This document shows, piece by piece, positions 29,064 to 42,800 of a stretch of DNA of 64,000 nucleotides. The translations under genes were made by a program, and so were the position numbers. The DNA is from Bursaphelenchus xylophilus (taxonomy: Eukaryota > Nematoda > Chromadorea > Rhabditida > Aphelenchoididae). The stretch's first letter is position 1, and every line of letters begins with the position of its first letter. The notes under the pieces are model-generated. The model did no database searches, was not told the DNA's origin, and was given only the letters and a program-made list of their open reading frames with translations. The DNA is taken from NCBI GenBank assembly GCA_904066235.2, contig CAJFCV020000002.1:4960001-5024000 (forward strand). The letters run 5' to 3'.

Positions 29064-32000
29064 CTCAAAACGTCCGAGGATCTCATTATCGCCCTTGTCG
29101 CAAGCCCCGTTCATCACCAAATCCTCCTTTTTCTCCACCTCCTTCATGCTGTAGATCATTTTATCGTTCTCGAAGGCGGTTGCTGTGGTGGTTGAGGCAC
29201 TCCCAAAGTCCTGCCCCTGCTCTTCCTTGGGCTCCTCTTCCTGCGGATTGTGTTCTTCGATCTCGGTCAGCCATTTCTGATGGTTGTGTTTTAGGTTGAT
29301 GATGACCTCTGAAAGTACGAAAGGTATGCAAAGCATTGTAAAAGTCAGTTATCGGTTCATTTCCTGTTATCAGTTGGGAAATGGTGTTATGGGGCCGTAA
29401 TCTGGGGTCTCGTGAGGCTGTTTTTCGGTTTGTTTGAACTTGAACGGCTCTATTGTAAGAGTGCTGAATCAACAAAAATACGAAAAAAACAAACAGGAAA
29501 CTGAGAGAAAGGCATGTGAACGAGATGATGTAAGGCCCTAACTAACTAGTAAGGCAGGGTAGAAATATTCAAAAAATTAAACATTGATTTTGACGAAATC
29601 TGACAACATTTTCTAACGGGCCTTGTAGATTTTTAGCTTGCGCTTCGCAGGATCAGTCGAGAGGTTTCGGTCAGAAACTGGCACAAAATCAATTCTTGCT
29701 GCGATTTCTTGCCAAAACTTTAGAGATACGTAAGGATCAAAATTTTTCTATAAAGCGCAACTTTTTGTTGGACAAAAATGAAAAGTTCATAAGCGAAAAC
29801 TTTTTTTTTCTCTGATCTTCCCTCCTCTCTTTACGTACTCTCCCGTCAGAAAGATCGTTCTCGGTTGCCTTTCATGACATATTTTTTTAAATTTAAATTT
29901 ATGAGACATGGAGAGTAAAGTTTCTTAACTTGAAAATCAATCTCAGAGCCCCATATGTATGAGTAAAGTCCACTTACCAGGATCCTCCAACCCAGGCATA
30001 CTTGGCAATAGTCCGGCTTCATTTAGGGCGATTACCAGTGGATTCACAATATGGGCGATAAAACTGTCCTGGAGCTTCGCGACCGCAGGCTCATTCCTGT
30101 CCATGTACGGGGAAACGGGCATATTCCGGACCTTCTCCTCATCGCCCTGCTCATAAAATTCCTGACAGATCCGGTCTGTCCATTGACGATGCAATGTGTA
30201 AGGTTTGGCGGGACTGTTAATGTCAGCGAATTTGATGAGCATCTGGGAAACCAGCACTCTGTCCGCCTCGTTGCTCAGATCCATGTCGCCTGCTTTGTCG
30301 TTGAAGGACATAATGATATCGAAATGTTGTTTCAGGTCGGTCGCGAGGATGTATTCGAGCACCAAATAGCGGAATCTTTTGGTTTCTGCCGCATCCAGCA
30401 CATCGATAAAGTTGTTTTCCGGTTTGCTCAGCAATTTCCACGACTCCGCGGCATGGTGGTTCTCCAGAACGGAGCGGTCGTTATACAAAATTGCCTTTTT
30501 GTCCTCGGCCGCGACCAAAAAAGCATTCGTTCGGCCCGGATGGTCAAAGTCATGCATCGCTGCGGCCGTATAGAGCGCCATCAACTCGAGGCCATTCATC
30601 GTGGACGCGATGGAGATAGATGAGGAGTCGAAGAGACTGTCAATGTTCAAGTCCTCCATTCCTTCGGCGATCTCCTCATCCGGAGTGCTGGGCGTGGGGT
30701 GGAAAGCATTCACGGGATGACAGGTTAGGTAGTGACAGCCATGCAGAACGTCCGCCGCATGGATACGGTTGTGATCTGAAGCCAGGAAAACATTATGGAA
30801 AAGGCTTTCTGACATTACAAAACATTTCGGACAAAACTGATCAAGAAATTGAAAAGGAATCTCAGCGCTCAAAGAATGACGCCAAGATTTTCTTAAAATT
30901 TGGACTAAGCATTTACAAAATCTTAAAAAATTAGCTAATGCTTTTCACGGAGAGCCAAGAGAAAAAAAATTTTTGGCGAAAGATTAGGGAAATAAAGAGA
31001 GACTGACCAGAGAAAAGCGTTTTACGGATATTCCGTTTCGAATCTCGGCAAAAAAATTTTTTTCGAAAACAGCCATTTTGAAAAACCAACTTTTTTTGAT
31101 TTTACAAATGTTAGGTAGTCAAAATCCTAATATCAATTAATTAAAATAACAGATGTCTGATTCTGTTGCCCATGTGTAATTTGTTTCAAAGACCAATTCA
31201 GAGTAAGGGATTTACGTGCAGTCAAAGTACTTACATGGAATTTCCCAGTAACCCATTTCAAGTGCGTGGAAAAAATTAAAAAACTTTTGAGGTGAAATCT
31301 TGAAAATGTTGAAGAGATCGGCTTGCTTAAACACGGCATAAGTGATCTGAAATTTCATGTGATTAATTTTTAAATAAAAAAAACAAAATCTCAACAAATA
31401 TTTTTTGCCAAAAATTATGAAAATTAGTGCCTACTCTGCTGAGAACGGTGGTTTTGTAGGCTTCGGCAAGATCAAAGACCGGGAAACTCCATTCGTCGAT
31501 CCGTTGCAACGCCTTGTCCCTGTCCAGTTCCCTTTTATTATAAACAATCCCGTCCTCGGTCGTCCACGTATCTATCGACGCCGCAGTCCTTGCTTTCGCT
31601 TCGCTTTCCGGCGGACTCTGAGGTTCGCCGTCTTCGGGCTCTTCGTGCAAACTGAACGCCACCGAAGGCGATGGGGATTTGGCGACAACGCTGGGGGATT
31701 TGGCGAAGGGCGAAGGGCTGAGGGAATGCGAGAACGTCGAGGAAGAGTTGATCAGAATGGGGCTCTGGTGGACGTTGGCGCCGGCGGAGCGTCGCCGCTC
31801 CTTCTCAGCTTGCGCGTCTTCCGATGCGGCCGTTTCGGCGTCGTCGCGGCCATCTGCAATCACTTTCAGCGAGCGCTCCTCCGTGGCGCTCGAATAGCGG
31901 CGCCGATACAACGACTTCTCCTTGGGTTTGTGCACCTGACAGCTCTGTTGGGAGAGGCAGGAGCAGCTCTGTGAAGAATGGTGCTGACGTTGGCAGGTGG

Positions 32001-35000
32001 GAGGGGGAGCGGCCGAGGAAGGCTGCGGCGGTTCGACGGGCCCGTCTTGGTGAATGGGCTTCCAATGACTAAACTTGGACTCATTAATCGGCGAAAGGAC
32101 AATTATTTCAGCATCAAATTCAAGATATGACAACTGCCATATCTTGATGAGGCTAACTTAAAAAATTTTTTTTTCCAATTTATAATAAAAAATTTCAAAA
32201 ACTGACTTGCTGGAACGTGGTCGAGATGGTTCGGCAGCAATGGTTGGGAGCCCCGTAGCACTTGTCACCGTCGAGAACGTAATATTGGACACGCGCGGCT
32301 TCGAGGCCTGCAAAAAACAGCGGCGGTTAGTGGGATTAGTTTTTATAAAATTTTCCGTCGAGAGCCAAAAGATCCATCAGCCAATTTTGCCGGCGGGAAA
32401 GTCCCCAAGAACAGACTAAAACAACAGAAAGGCCCCGAAAAGGTATCGGAACGCGGTCCAAATTTGGGGCCCAAAAGAAAACGCAATTCTTATGGATCCA
32501 CCGGACCGAAAACAGCCGAGAACCCCCACCCTGACCCCTCGGATAAGACCGAAAAAATCAAAGACGACTTCTCAACAAGTTCGCCAAAAAAAGGCCCGAG
32601 GGCATTCGATGAAAGTGTTTAATTCGAATATGAAACAAGCGACTTTTTGGATGCATAACGATCCGAGAAGAAGAGGGGAGAACGGTCATGTAAAGAGAGG
32701 GAAAACGAAATGGTAGAGCTTCTCCCGATTACGATAATCCGCTTTTACAATACGCCAAAAGCGCGTTATGACAACCTCAGGGCATTAAACGATTGGTTTC
32801 TCGGCCCAAATCCCCTCAGAACGTCCTCCTTATCCCCACTTCCGATGCCCTTCCGCCAGATCTTTGGTCCGAAAATTCGATCGAAACCGCGGCCAGTGGA
32901 TCGAAACGGGAATATTCGTGAAAAGAGCGACGCATTTTCACGTCGCAAACGGGCAGATTCCCTTCCCAGCCAATGATTCTCAGCCGTGATAAAAAGGTGA
33001 TAAGAGAACAACTCTTCCAAAATTATGGCTCTCCGCCGCGGTTCGAGGAATGCGATTATGACGTCTGGAAGACTGGACATGATTGGAATGGGGTACAGGC
33101 TGTGCTTGAGGGGGGAGAAGGTCACATGGAATCGCCATTTGTTTACCTTAATCCCTAATCCCAAACCATACGCTTCAGAGTACAAAATCTGGAGCTCATG
33201 TTTCCTCAAAATTTAACATGCAAACTTTAAATTGACAACAAATGATTCAATTATGAAAATTTGGCCAAAATATTCAATGATCTTTTTGATGAGAGAGAAG
33301 GGAAAGTGAGGAGGGCCGAAAAGTCTTTGCCTACAATTTTTTTATTTTTCATCCAAAAACATACTTGAATAAACTCACAATTTTTTACCAAAAACTAAAA
33401 TTAGAAAAAAAAAGTCGGATTACAGTTATCCCCAAGTTTCGTAAAAGTGGAAACATCGAAATCTTTGTATTATTCTCTAATCCCAACACCCAAAACCCTA
33501 ATCGCTTGAAAGGGAGGAGAACGGCCCCTGAGGGTCAAACCGAGTGGTGGTGTCGTCACCTGCACTGACCAGTCCCCATTCCCGTCGGATAAAAGACCGA
33601 GATCTTGCTCGGGACATTCGGGTACAGAGCTCCTCGAGTGACGTCATGAAGAGAAAAAAGAGAGTCATTCCATTCCGTGTTTGCGTTTTTTTTTGGGAAG
33701 ATGGGGCGAAGGACGTAAAACGAACTGTTTTAAAAATTATACTCTTTATGGTTTCATAATTATGCAAAAATGACGCTAACTCGGTATGTCATGTTTTATC
33801 CTCCAAAACGGGGATGCCGGAGGGTATTAAGAATATTGGTCCAATTGGCCACTAATCACTTAACATTTCAAAATATAATATATTTCTTTGAAATATAAAA
33901 TCCGAAAGTCGTTGCAGAAAATGGAATTTAATAATGTGAACAACGTCACTTTTTATATCTCGCAGATTTCGGCCGAAACGCGGCCGATAAATGCGCAGAA
34001 ATTTGCAATTGATTAGAGCCTCAAAAAAGACGGCGAGAGAGAGAAATTTGACTAGATATGACTTATAGCCCACCAGAAGGCGGCCAATAAAATAATAGAC
34101 GGCCCAACCAATTTTTCGGCCGCCAAAAAGTTTCCTTCCCTTCGCTTACCCGTTCGCGGCGCCGGAAATAGCGATACAGGCGTTTTCGCACAACCTCGGA
34201 CATGGCAGGTGTAAACAGACAATGAATAAAAGATCATCGGGCATTCGGCCGCGAGGCGAGGCCGGCCCGAAGACGCGGAACGAGCTCTAACCCAATTTCC
34301 AGAACAAACAAAAAAGGCTAAATTGTCGGGCAGAAAACAAAAAACAGCCCGCTAACACCATATCCGCCAATCAAGCGGCCCGTCGACAAAGCCGGCCGGA
34401 TCATTGAGATCATCAATTTGGGTGAGTAATTAAAGCAAACCAAAGAATGACGAGTGATGAAAATGTGGCTCGATTAATCCCCTGGCCCGGACAAGTATAA
34501 TATTAGAAAGGAGATACGTATCACAGACAAAACCCCCACAGGAATACGGCGATAAAGCGAACGCCAAAAGCGGATTCGAGGAAAAGTTTTCCCCTTCCTT
34601 TGCGTAACACGGGAGTCAGCTTTCGGCCGCTCTCAGGCCCACAAAAATGTTAAGTTGTTTTTTTTTCTCCATCCGGCCCCCAGGAAATTATGGTTCAAAT
34701 TCGGTGAGATTTGGCGGGAGAGAGGAGAGGGGGTGGGAGAATGACGTCATGCACTTAATGGAGAACGATTGGACGGAAGCGGTTTCTTGTTATGAAGTTA
34801 ATACAAATTGTTTTGAAGGAAAGTGGTTCCGGCCAAAAGTGGACGTGCTCAGAATGCCCATATTTTTCACAGACTGTAACTTTCCTCAAAAACAAAAGAG
34901 ATTTTTAGCTTGCGTTTTACCCAAATGACGGCTGAAAGCTTGAGAGCTCGGCATTTTTTGCAGTAAATGAAAAAACATTGCAGCTTGTCATCGTAGACTA

Positions 35001-38000
35001 TAATATTTCCATCAAAAAAAATTCTTTTCTACGAAAACCTTACGGAGTTATCGCAAAAACAATTTTTTTATACCCGACTCTAATTTTCCACGGTTCCACT
35101 AAAAAAGTTGAATATTTCGTCTGTCTGTGCAAAGCGCGTGCTAAGATTTTCACAGAATGATTTGTGACATACATAGACAAAATATTTAGTCGAAATTTGA
35201 AGAGAATACATTCACCGTACTTTGTGAAATTAGCCTTTAAATTTGATACATTACATATATTCAAAAAACGACAAAAAAGTGTTTCAACCCCAGCACTGGA
35301 AGAGTTCATTGATAACTAGGTTTGGCGAGCCACGAAATACAATAATCACATTTCCTAGCCGATCTTACATGGACCCGAGATTGTTTTCGCAGGAACCCAA
35401 CACAACAATCCAATTGCATGGTGCGTTGACGGCATGGCCCGAGACAATAACACCCGTGAATCGGTGCACTCTGCTTTCTAATCACATTGTCCATTTAAGG
35501 GCGCTAAACACAACCGTTAATCGAGCACGAAATTAAATGTGCGGCACGGAGAACGGCCCTTATTACTGTAACGGGCCAAGAATCGTGTTTTCGTCGGAGC
35601 TGTTTAAGAATTCAGCGATGAAAGGGCACAAAAGAAGAGAGAAATAAAAAAAATGTCATGTCTTTTAATCGAGTCATAAACGAAGCCCGAGGGCCTATAA
35701 TTTAAGCGGACAATTACAGGCCAATAATTGAGTGGAGTTCTTGGCCAGTCTCAAACCAAACATTGGCCAAACAACTCGTAAAATTAACTCCTCTCCGATG
35801 CCCCGTTACCTCTACTTTTACTTTCATCCCCAGCCATTGCCGTTAGAATTCTCTGACCCGCGGCCCTAAATCCAAATTCCCATAATCATCAGCAGATTAC
35901 CAGTGGAAACGGAAGAGAATGTTATCATCGGGAACGCGGCAGCCGTGCCATCAAAAAACGGGCCCAGCGGAGAGAAAAGCGGATTGGGGGGCCCCACTCC
36001 TTTCTTGGGCCGCAAAAGGAGACTCGCCAAAGACATTAACCGAGGCCATTGTCACCTCACACCTACCGGCGTGTACACGATCATCAAGTGAGAGCATTTG
36101 GCACAGCAGGTGCAACGATAGTCCTGGCCGCAGGCACGGCATTGGCTCACCAACTGCAGCTCCCGGCCTCCGATCCCCGCCAACGACGAGGAGGCCGAGC
36201 TGTGCGCGTAATGCGAGGAATTACTGCCGCGCGACGACATGCTCGATTGTTGCGGTCGTTCCTTGGCCAGCGGACGCCGAGAGCCGGCCTGGGTGACCGC
36301 TTGGGCCAGACGATCGTCGCTGGTCGAAGAGCAGATCGAGCCTCGGTGCCGTCTTCGCTGTTCATCGACATTCTGCACTTCCAGATCGGAGCAGGAGCGC
36401 GCCAATTGGGTGGCTAGCCGTGCAATGGCCGTCTGGCTGAAGGGCGCGAAGCGGACCGACGACGTACTCGCCTTAGGTTTGTCCATAAAGTTACTTGGCC
36501 ATAAAGCTAATTAATGCATCTATGACCAATAATTGATTACATATTCTCAATATAAAGAGTCACGAAAAAAGCGAGCGAAGAGAGTACACGAACTTGGGAT
36601 TAGCAGCAGGAGGAGGGGGTTAGGCCAGCGAAAACAACAATATTATGCAGTCGGATTGGCGGCGCTCATAACCGATGGGGCCGACTGGATCCGGGCTCAA
36701 ATGGATGACATCCCTGAGCCAAGATTTGTTACAAAACACTGGGGTTCCGAGAGGGCCTGACCCGTCATTATTAAATAACAAAAAAAGTAAATAAAGTGGC
36801 CAGGTGTTGAATCTCGGCGCCCGAAAAACGCAAAAAAAGGACTTCACCCTCGCCCCGGCCCTCAAATCCCAGTTAATAATCGGCGGCGGAAGGAACGGAA
36901 TAATCCACGAAAAGGCAAAACCAATGCCTTTTCGCGAATGCCCTCGGGGCCCGGGAAATGGCGACACTTGCGCACAGGTAATCGAGCACACGCAATTCCC
37001 CTAATCTCCGTTTCAATTTGTGGAAACCGGCGGGAAAACAAATAAAAGAGTTGTGGCCGGAACTCGGAGAGTGTGGCCAAGACTTCGAACCCCAAGCCTC
37101 GAGGCGGTTTTGCCGCAATTTCCCGCAAAGGCGCCAAAGAAATGAGTTTGGGAGCAAATCGGAGGGCAAGTTTGTTATGTAAATGAAAGAGAGTAACATG
37201 GATGTGTGTGAGATACGATGGGTAAACACACGGCCATCAGTAAACAACCTTAGACTATCGGTTGTTTACTCCGGGTTTCGGAATCCCAAGGAGAGATTTC
37301 CAATTTGTTATTTTTACGATTCTGACAAGTTCCGGATATTTGCTTCGCAATAACCGCCGAAATATTCAAAACGTTAAGACAATGGGAAACTGGGAGAGCA
37401 GCTCTGAGAGAGCTCTTCCGTTCCAGTTTCTGGCCATCATCATTATTTTCCATGATCTATCGGATATTTTCAAAAATTTTTCTCGGCCGTCAATGCAATT
37501 ATAAAATTTGCTTTCCCAATTGCAATGACTATACTTAGCCCCAACAGAATTATTTTCCAATTACATAAAGAACCATATTTGGAAGTCCGCCTCTCTTATG
37601 ACTTTGCAGAAGACGGGCCAAGGAAATCCTAGAGGATTAACTCTGACTCTCGACGGAAGGAAGGCGAGTCTAATATAAGATACGAAACTCACCGAGGAGA
37701 CCATAAGCTGCTCACCGGAATAGGGGTTCTCCACCACCTTGGGCAGGAAGTCCATGAAGTTCCCGTTTTGCACACTCTGCAAAACAAAACTTTTTTTTGG
37801 AACTTGAATTCAAAAATTCGTAAGAAATGGACAAAAAACAAGACGCTAGGGAGCAATGTGATGGGAATGCCCTTCTGATTACTGTGCAGACTACTATAAA
37901 ACAAAATGCGATTAAAATTAATTCGCCGGAAATATTCCGAACTTTTTTGCAAAAATTTTGAGATTTGTGATCTCGCGATTTTTGGCATCTAAAAACGCTT

Positions 38001-39837
38001 CAAAAGAAGAACAAATATGACTCAAAAAATAATGTAAATAAAAATATTGTAAAGCCTAATGCAATATAATCCAAAATTACTCACCATTTGTGGAGTCAGC
38101 AGTGACGCAACAGCCCTCAAACAACTTATGACCTGAGGCTGTAAATCCCGATTCTGGAGCATATCCATAATCAGACCGCGGGCTTCCGAAACGTTGCCCT
38201 AAAAAATGCCGATTTTAAATAAAAATTAATTCAAGTGCTCTGAAAATTTTGGAAAAACATTACAATATGTAAAACATATTTTAAATCTTGACTAAATCAT
38301 CATAGCAGATCAAGTACCCAACATCTGAATGTTCGATTTTCTTAAAATTTGGCAACTTAACTCCAAGTGGACTACAAATCAACGTCTCAAAAGATCAGCT
38401 CAAATGAGCAACGGGAACCAAGACAAAAATCACTTTGGCGACGTAAAATGAGGAGAGTCAGGCAGGCAAAAATCTCACTCGTTTCTGCAAAACGCATGTC
38501 AAAAATGTCGGGGAATTCTTAGAAAGTTCAAAATCTTATCTGAGTCAAGATCTTTCAAAGCAAAAGCGCTAAAAAATTCGCCGTAACAAGAAAAGCAAAC
38601 TTTCGCAAAGTGCACCATCCTTAACCTTCTTCACGTTCCTTCCCCACTTCTCTCGCTGACTTTTCTGTCTGGAATCTGAACAGGAATGTGTGAAAAAATA
38701 TCCCAAATGTATAAAAAGTCGTCGACGAACGTCCCATTTCCGCTCCGATCATTATTAATTACCGGAATTAATTTTAATGAGACGAAATTTTTAAAGGTTT
38801 TTGGCTAGCGGAAACGATCGTCGAAAACGATCTCACCTGGTCACGTAGACGGGGATGGAGGCTGGTGTTCACCGGTAATGACGTCCGCCGGTTTCGTAAT
38901 GATTGGCTCGAGACATCGCGATCGTTTCGAAACGCATTCGTTGGCACTGAAAGAGCCGGGATCATAACAAAGCACTCATAAAAATGGAGAAAAGATGGGG
39001 AAATGAGTACAAGCAAGGATAAATAATAAAGCAGGTGGTCCTGGGGAGGGCTCAGCTACTCGGAATTTGGGCAATTGCCAGAAAATATGTCATCATGACA
39101 TCATTAATGCTATTTTTTGGTAATTTTTCTCTGAAAATTGGATTAAACAAAGTGACCGATAAAAATATTTTACTCTTTTTCAAAAAAATATGCCGTGGTG
39201 ACGATTTTTTGGAACTTTTTTACAGAAAACTCTTTTTTCATTTCATGTTTATCGATTTTTCGTTGTAGAAAGTACCGTAATCAAAAAAAAAAAAAACAAA
39301 GGAAACAAACACAGCTTACTTATTACACTAGCCAACCTCCAAAACATAATTTCTGGCCATAAAAACAATTATCACTGGCGCTGCCTATGCCTATTATAAT
39401 CGAATCAATTGTTACACAAACAAAGATATGAATGGAATTCAAAGAACGTCAAATGATTGCAATTTGAAAAGTTTTTAATTCTTGGTTTGATTGGAAAATA
39501 GTGAGAATTAGAAGCGAAAACTGTAAAACAGAAACTTACAACTCTTGTCAAACGTGACTCCCTTGATGGATCCGCAACTTTCGTTACTCAAATGCCGATT
39601 CCGCGAGCTTTCGGATATCTAAAAAATTTAAATAATTTTTTTTGATTTCTGCAAATTTTTCAATCTCCAAAAGGTGTTTGTAAAACAATTTGTTTGAACA
39701 TTGGGCCTTCGGAATGGATGAAAAAGATTGTTTATTTGTTTTACCGATGGGATCCGATGTGTTTCCTTGAGAATGGAGTGAATCGAGTTGCCATTACATC
39801 GCGCGGCCGTCTCCGAATCACTGGGCACACGCCGCAT
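29064..39837 (-). CDS. pde-3: cGMP-inhibited-type 3',5'-cyclic phosphodiesterase (PDE3 family)
   Basis: Eleven exons keep frame: 39745..39837, 39540..39618, 38837..38946, 38085..38198, 37693..37776, 36067..36471, 32207..32307, 31435..32068, 31235..31346, 29978..30775, 29064..29308 (about 925 residues before the last donor). N-terminal exons match the PDE3 regulatory region (RRTSLP, then SEARGLIMDMLQ and LQPQVISCLRAVASLL). A Cys-rich CRACGQDYRCTCCAKC follows. The catalytic domain has WSFPVFDL, YHNRIHAADVLH, the PDE3-specific insert before LELMALY, HDFDHPGRTN with metal-binding His/Asp, DRSVLENHHA and NEFYEQGDEE-like FYEQGDEEK. It hydrolyses cAMP/cGMP. The ~4 kb intron before 32307 and an in-frame Met (36486) near exon 36067..36471 suggest an alternative promoter. 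I see no N-terminal membrane hairpin like vertebrate PDE3. The 3' end (beyond 29064) is unresolved. Confidence 0.88.
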
Positions 39838-42800
39838 AAGTCACACAGGCACAACGACAATTCTAAAATACGGATTTTAGGGTCACTTATAAACAGAAAT
39901 ATTTTCTCGAAAAATAGGAATAAAAAATAAAATGTCATCCAAAAAAATTAAAATTCCTGAAATAATGTAAAAAAAGCCGAAAATGTCAAAAAAAATTTTT
40001 TTTGCAATAACACTTCAAGTAATATTACAACCCCAAATCGTTCAAGTTTTTACTTTGAAAATATGTCATCAGACATATTTTCCCAAAATTTTCAAAATTT
40101 TGGTCACAAACCAAAGTCCAGTCCCTTCATTCTGAGGTCCAGATCAAAAAGAGCGAGAAAAAAACTGAAACTCGGCCTCCAGACGGCAGAAAAGTACCAT
40201 AAAATAAAGTCAGAACTACTCTTTTTATTGTCTCAGCCGTGTTAATGTGGAAATTCTAGCGAATTTTTTCCGCGAAAAGTCAAAGCACAAATTAAAGTTG
40301 GAATCGCGGAAATCTTAAACCATCCCAAGCCGAAGGCATTTTTCATATAAAAGCTGGGCAAACAACGCAAAATAAACATTCAACGCGTGTATTAACAGGG
40401 TCAAGATTTGTCTCCAAGAAGTCACGAGCCTTAATTGGGAATCAAAAAATTGTAAAAAAGATGCCCTCAGGTCATTCACCTTATCACAGCCAGCTGATTT
40501 TAATCGTTTTAGAGCAAAATTTACTGTAATCACAAGGCAAAAGTCATGGGACAAAAAGTTTATTTGAATAAAAAAATAATTCATTCTTCAAATATTTTGT
40601 GTTCGCATTTGAAAAGTGTTAGGAGAGATCTGTTGATCAAGAATAATATAAAAAAACACAATTACACCACTAATTTATATCGGAAGGCCCTTCTTCCTGC
40701 AAATTAAGGCTAAGAAATTGGATGTGACGTTAAAAAGAGTTGAATGGGACCGATACGGTAATTGGATCAAGGCAAATTGAAAGTGTAATCAGACGATAAT
40801 GGGCCAGAAACCATAATGGGAAGGCGGTAATTTTTAAAAATTTCAAATTAAACTGAATACGGTATACCGCGGAAGAGTCTTTAATTTTTCAAAAAAAATC
40901 AAAACATCTCATTTTGAAAATATTTTTTCTCGGTTAAAAGAATTCATTTTCCTTAAATATAGTTCACTAGGACACCAGGCGTGCACTGAAAATTTTAGTC
41001 CTTGCATTTTATGGAGACTGAAGGGAGAAAAGTTTATCAAAATTCAAAAAAATTCTTTCTAAACCTTATCCATTATTTTTTCGTATACGTGAAAGTTTTT
41101 ATCGCGCTACCGTATCCCTAATAAGTAACCAAAAAGGAAGTAGTCGCTAACTCGTAGCCACTGGCTCCTTCGACAGCAAAAAATAAAAAAAAATAAATGA
41201 AGAAGATCCTGATGCCAAAAAGATCGAATCCCGACTCCAAATGACCGAATTTTGAACGGATGGAAGCGACGAAATTTGGAATTCTTTTTTCCCGCAACCC
41301 CCATTTCGCCGATGGAACACGTGAAGAAGAAATCAAATGGATGGAGATTGGAAGCCCCGATTTCAACGGAAATATAAGTCGAAACTCATTAGAACCGGAA
41401 ATGCGCATCTTTTTCCATTTTTTACTCCCAAAGTGATCGATCAATCGATCCGAGATCAGCGTCTGCAGAATCTGGAGGCTGGTAGGGTTCAGGGATCGAG
41501 AAAACATCGCTCTTTTTAAAGTACAAAGTCAGGAGGAGCGAGAAAAGCGGAGTAATGTCTGGAGGTGGGTAAAAAATGAACGGCTCGCTTTCCACTGATG
41601 CTTTGATAACGTCAAAATTAGTGGACATTTTTAGAATCTAGCTTGGAAAAAGGACAGGTACTGCAACAAAATAGATTCTAAAACTAATAAATTATTCTTC
41701 AAATTTAGCATGCACTCTCTCTTGGGTGATTGAAATTTTAGATCCAACTTTGCAGAGGCAGGGATATTCAACAAAAAATTTGGCGAGAGACACTGCAAAA
41801 TGCTAACTATGCGAACTTCGAAGGGCCATAGGAAATGATTTTGAAGCAAAACAAGTTTAATCTGAACTCAACGCTGATTTTGAACAACCCTCGGCTCAAA
41901 AATATTATCGGTTTCAGAAAACAAATTATGCTTGCAAATCAAAATCGAAACGCTTTCGTCATATTCCTATCACTCACTCAGTAAACCTGTAAGCCCTGTG
42001 GATTACGCTTGACTAACATGTAAGGTTACAAAGTGAACACTAATGTCAGAAATTAGACTAAAGAGTAATTCCTCATCTCACCGAAGAACTCCTTTCCCCA
42101 TTTCCTCAGCTGTTTCCGAGAAGCGGGTTAAGCCGACTTTGTCTTGTTTGCTTCAGGCAGCAGACCTTGAAATGGCCGTGTTTTCCTTAGGTTTTACTCA
42201 GGTTGTGTCCCCTAATAAGGTCCGCACGGATAAACAACGCAAAACGCCCGGAGAATTCCGTCCCGATTACCTGACTCACCTCGCAAAGAAAGGCCGGAAG
42301 AAGAGGCCCGGAGCTCGAAAGCCTCAGGGCATCCGGGTCTGCTGATCGGGCCATTCATCTCGCCTTGAAACTAAATCCCAATGTTTTCGAAAATAAGGCC
42401 CCATGCCGTTAATTTCTGATTTCGATCGCTTTTTTCGCTCAGATTTTGCAAAAGAAGTTTTCAACGGAAATGAGGCGGGAATTCTCGCCGGAGGGTCCCA
42501 CAATTATGTCGATAATTAAGGGGACGAGAGTTAATGGACTCACCAAGACTTGCGAAGTTTTCTGACAAAGGATTAGGCAAGAAAACTTCCGCAAAAAATC
42601 TCGGTGCTTTACGGAAAGCGCCAGCTAGGAATATTGCATGTCTCATTGTCAGAAAATAATATGTAAATCTGAGCCAACTGTTATCCAATTCTGTCTGCGC
42701 CACGTCAAATACTCCATCTATTCATATTTTAACAGCAGTTTCGAACTAGTTGAAGTAAGTTAAAGTACTTTCCCACGCCTATGACTACTAATTAAGCGAG

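Noticed and set aside
31405..31974. 189-codon plus-strand ORF
   Set aside because: Exactly antisense to the PDE3 exon with strong family similarity; a shadow frame.
40315..40584. Hydrophobic minus-strand ORF upstream of PDE3, considered as an N-terminal membrane exon
   Set aside because: The first PDE3 exon I can place has an in-frame stop just before its ATG, and this ORF has no acceptor/donor pair that would join it in frame.
42043..42345. 100-codon plus-strand ORF
   Set aside because: No recognisable similarity, no splice context and basic low-information composition; probably chance.
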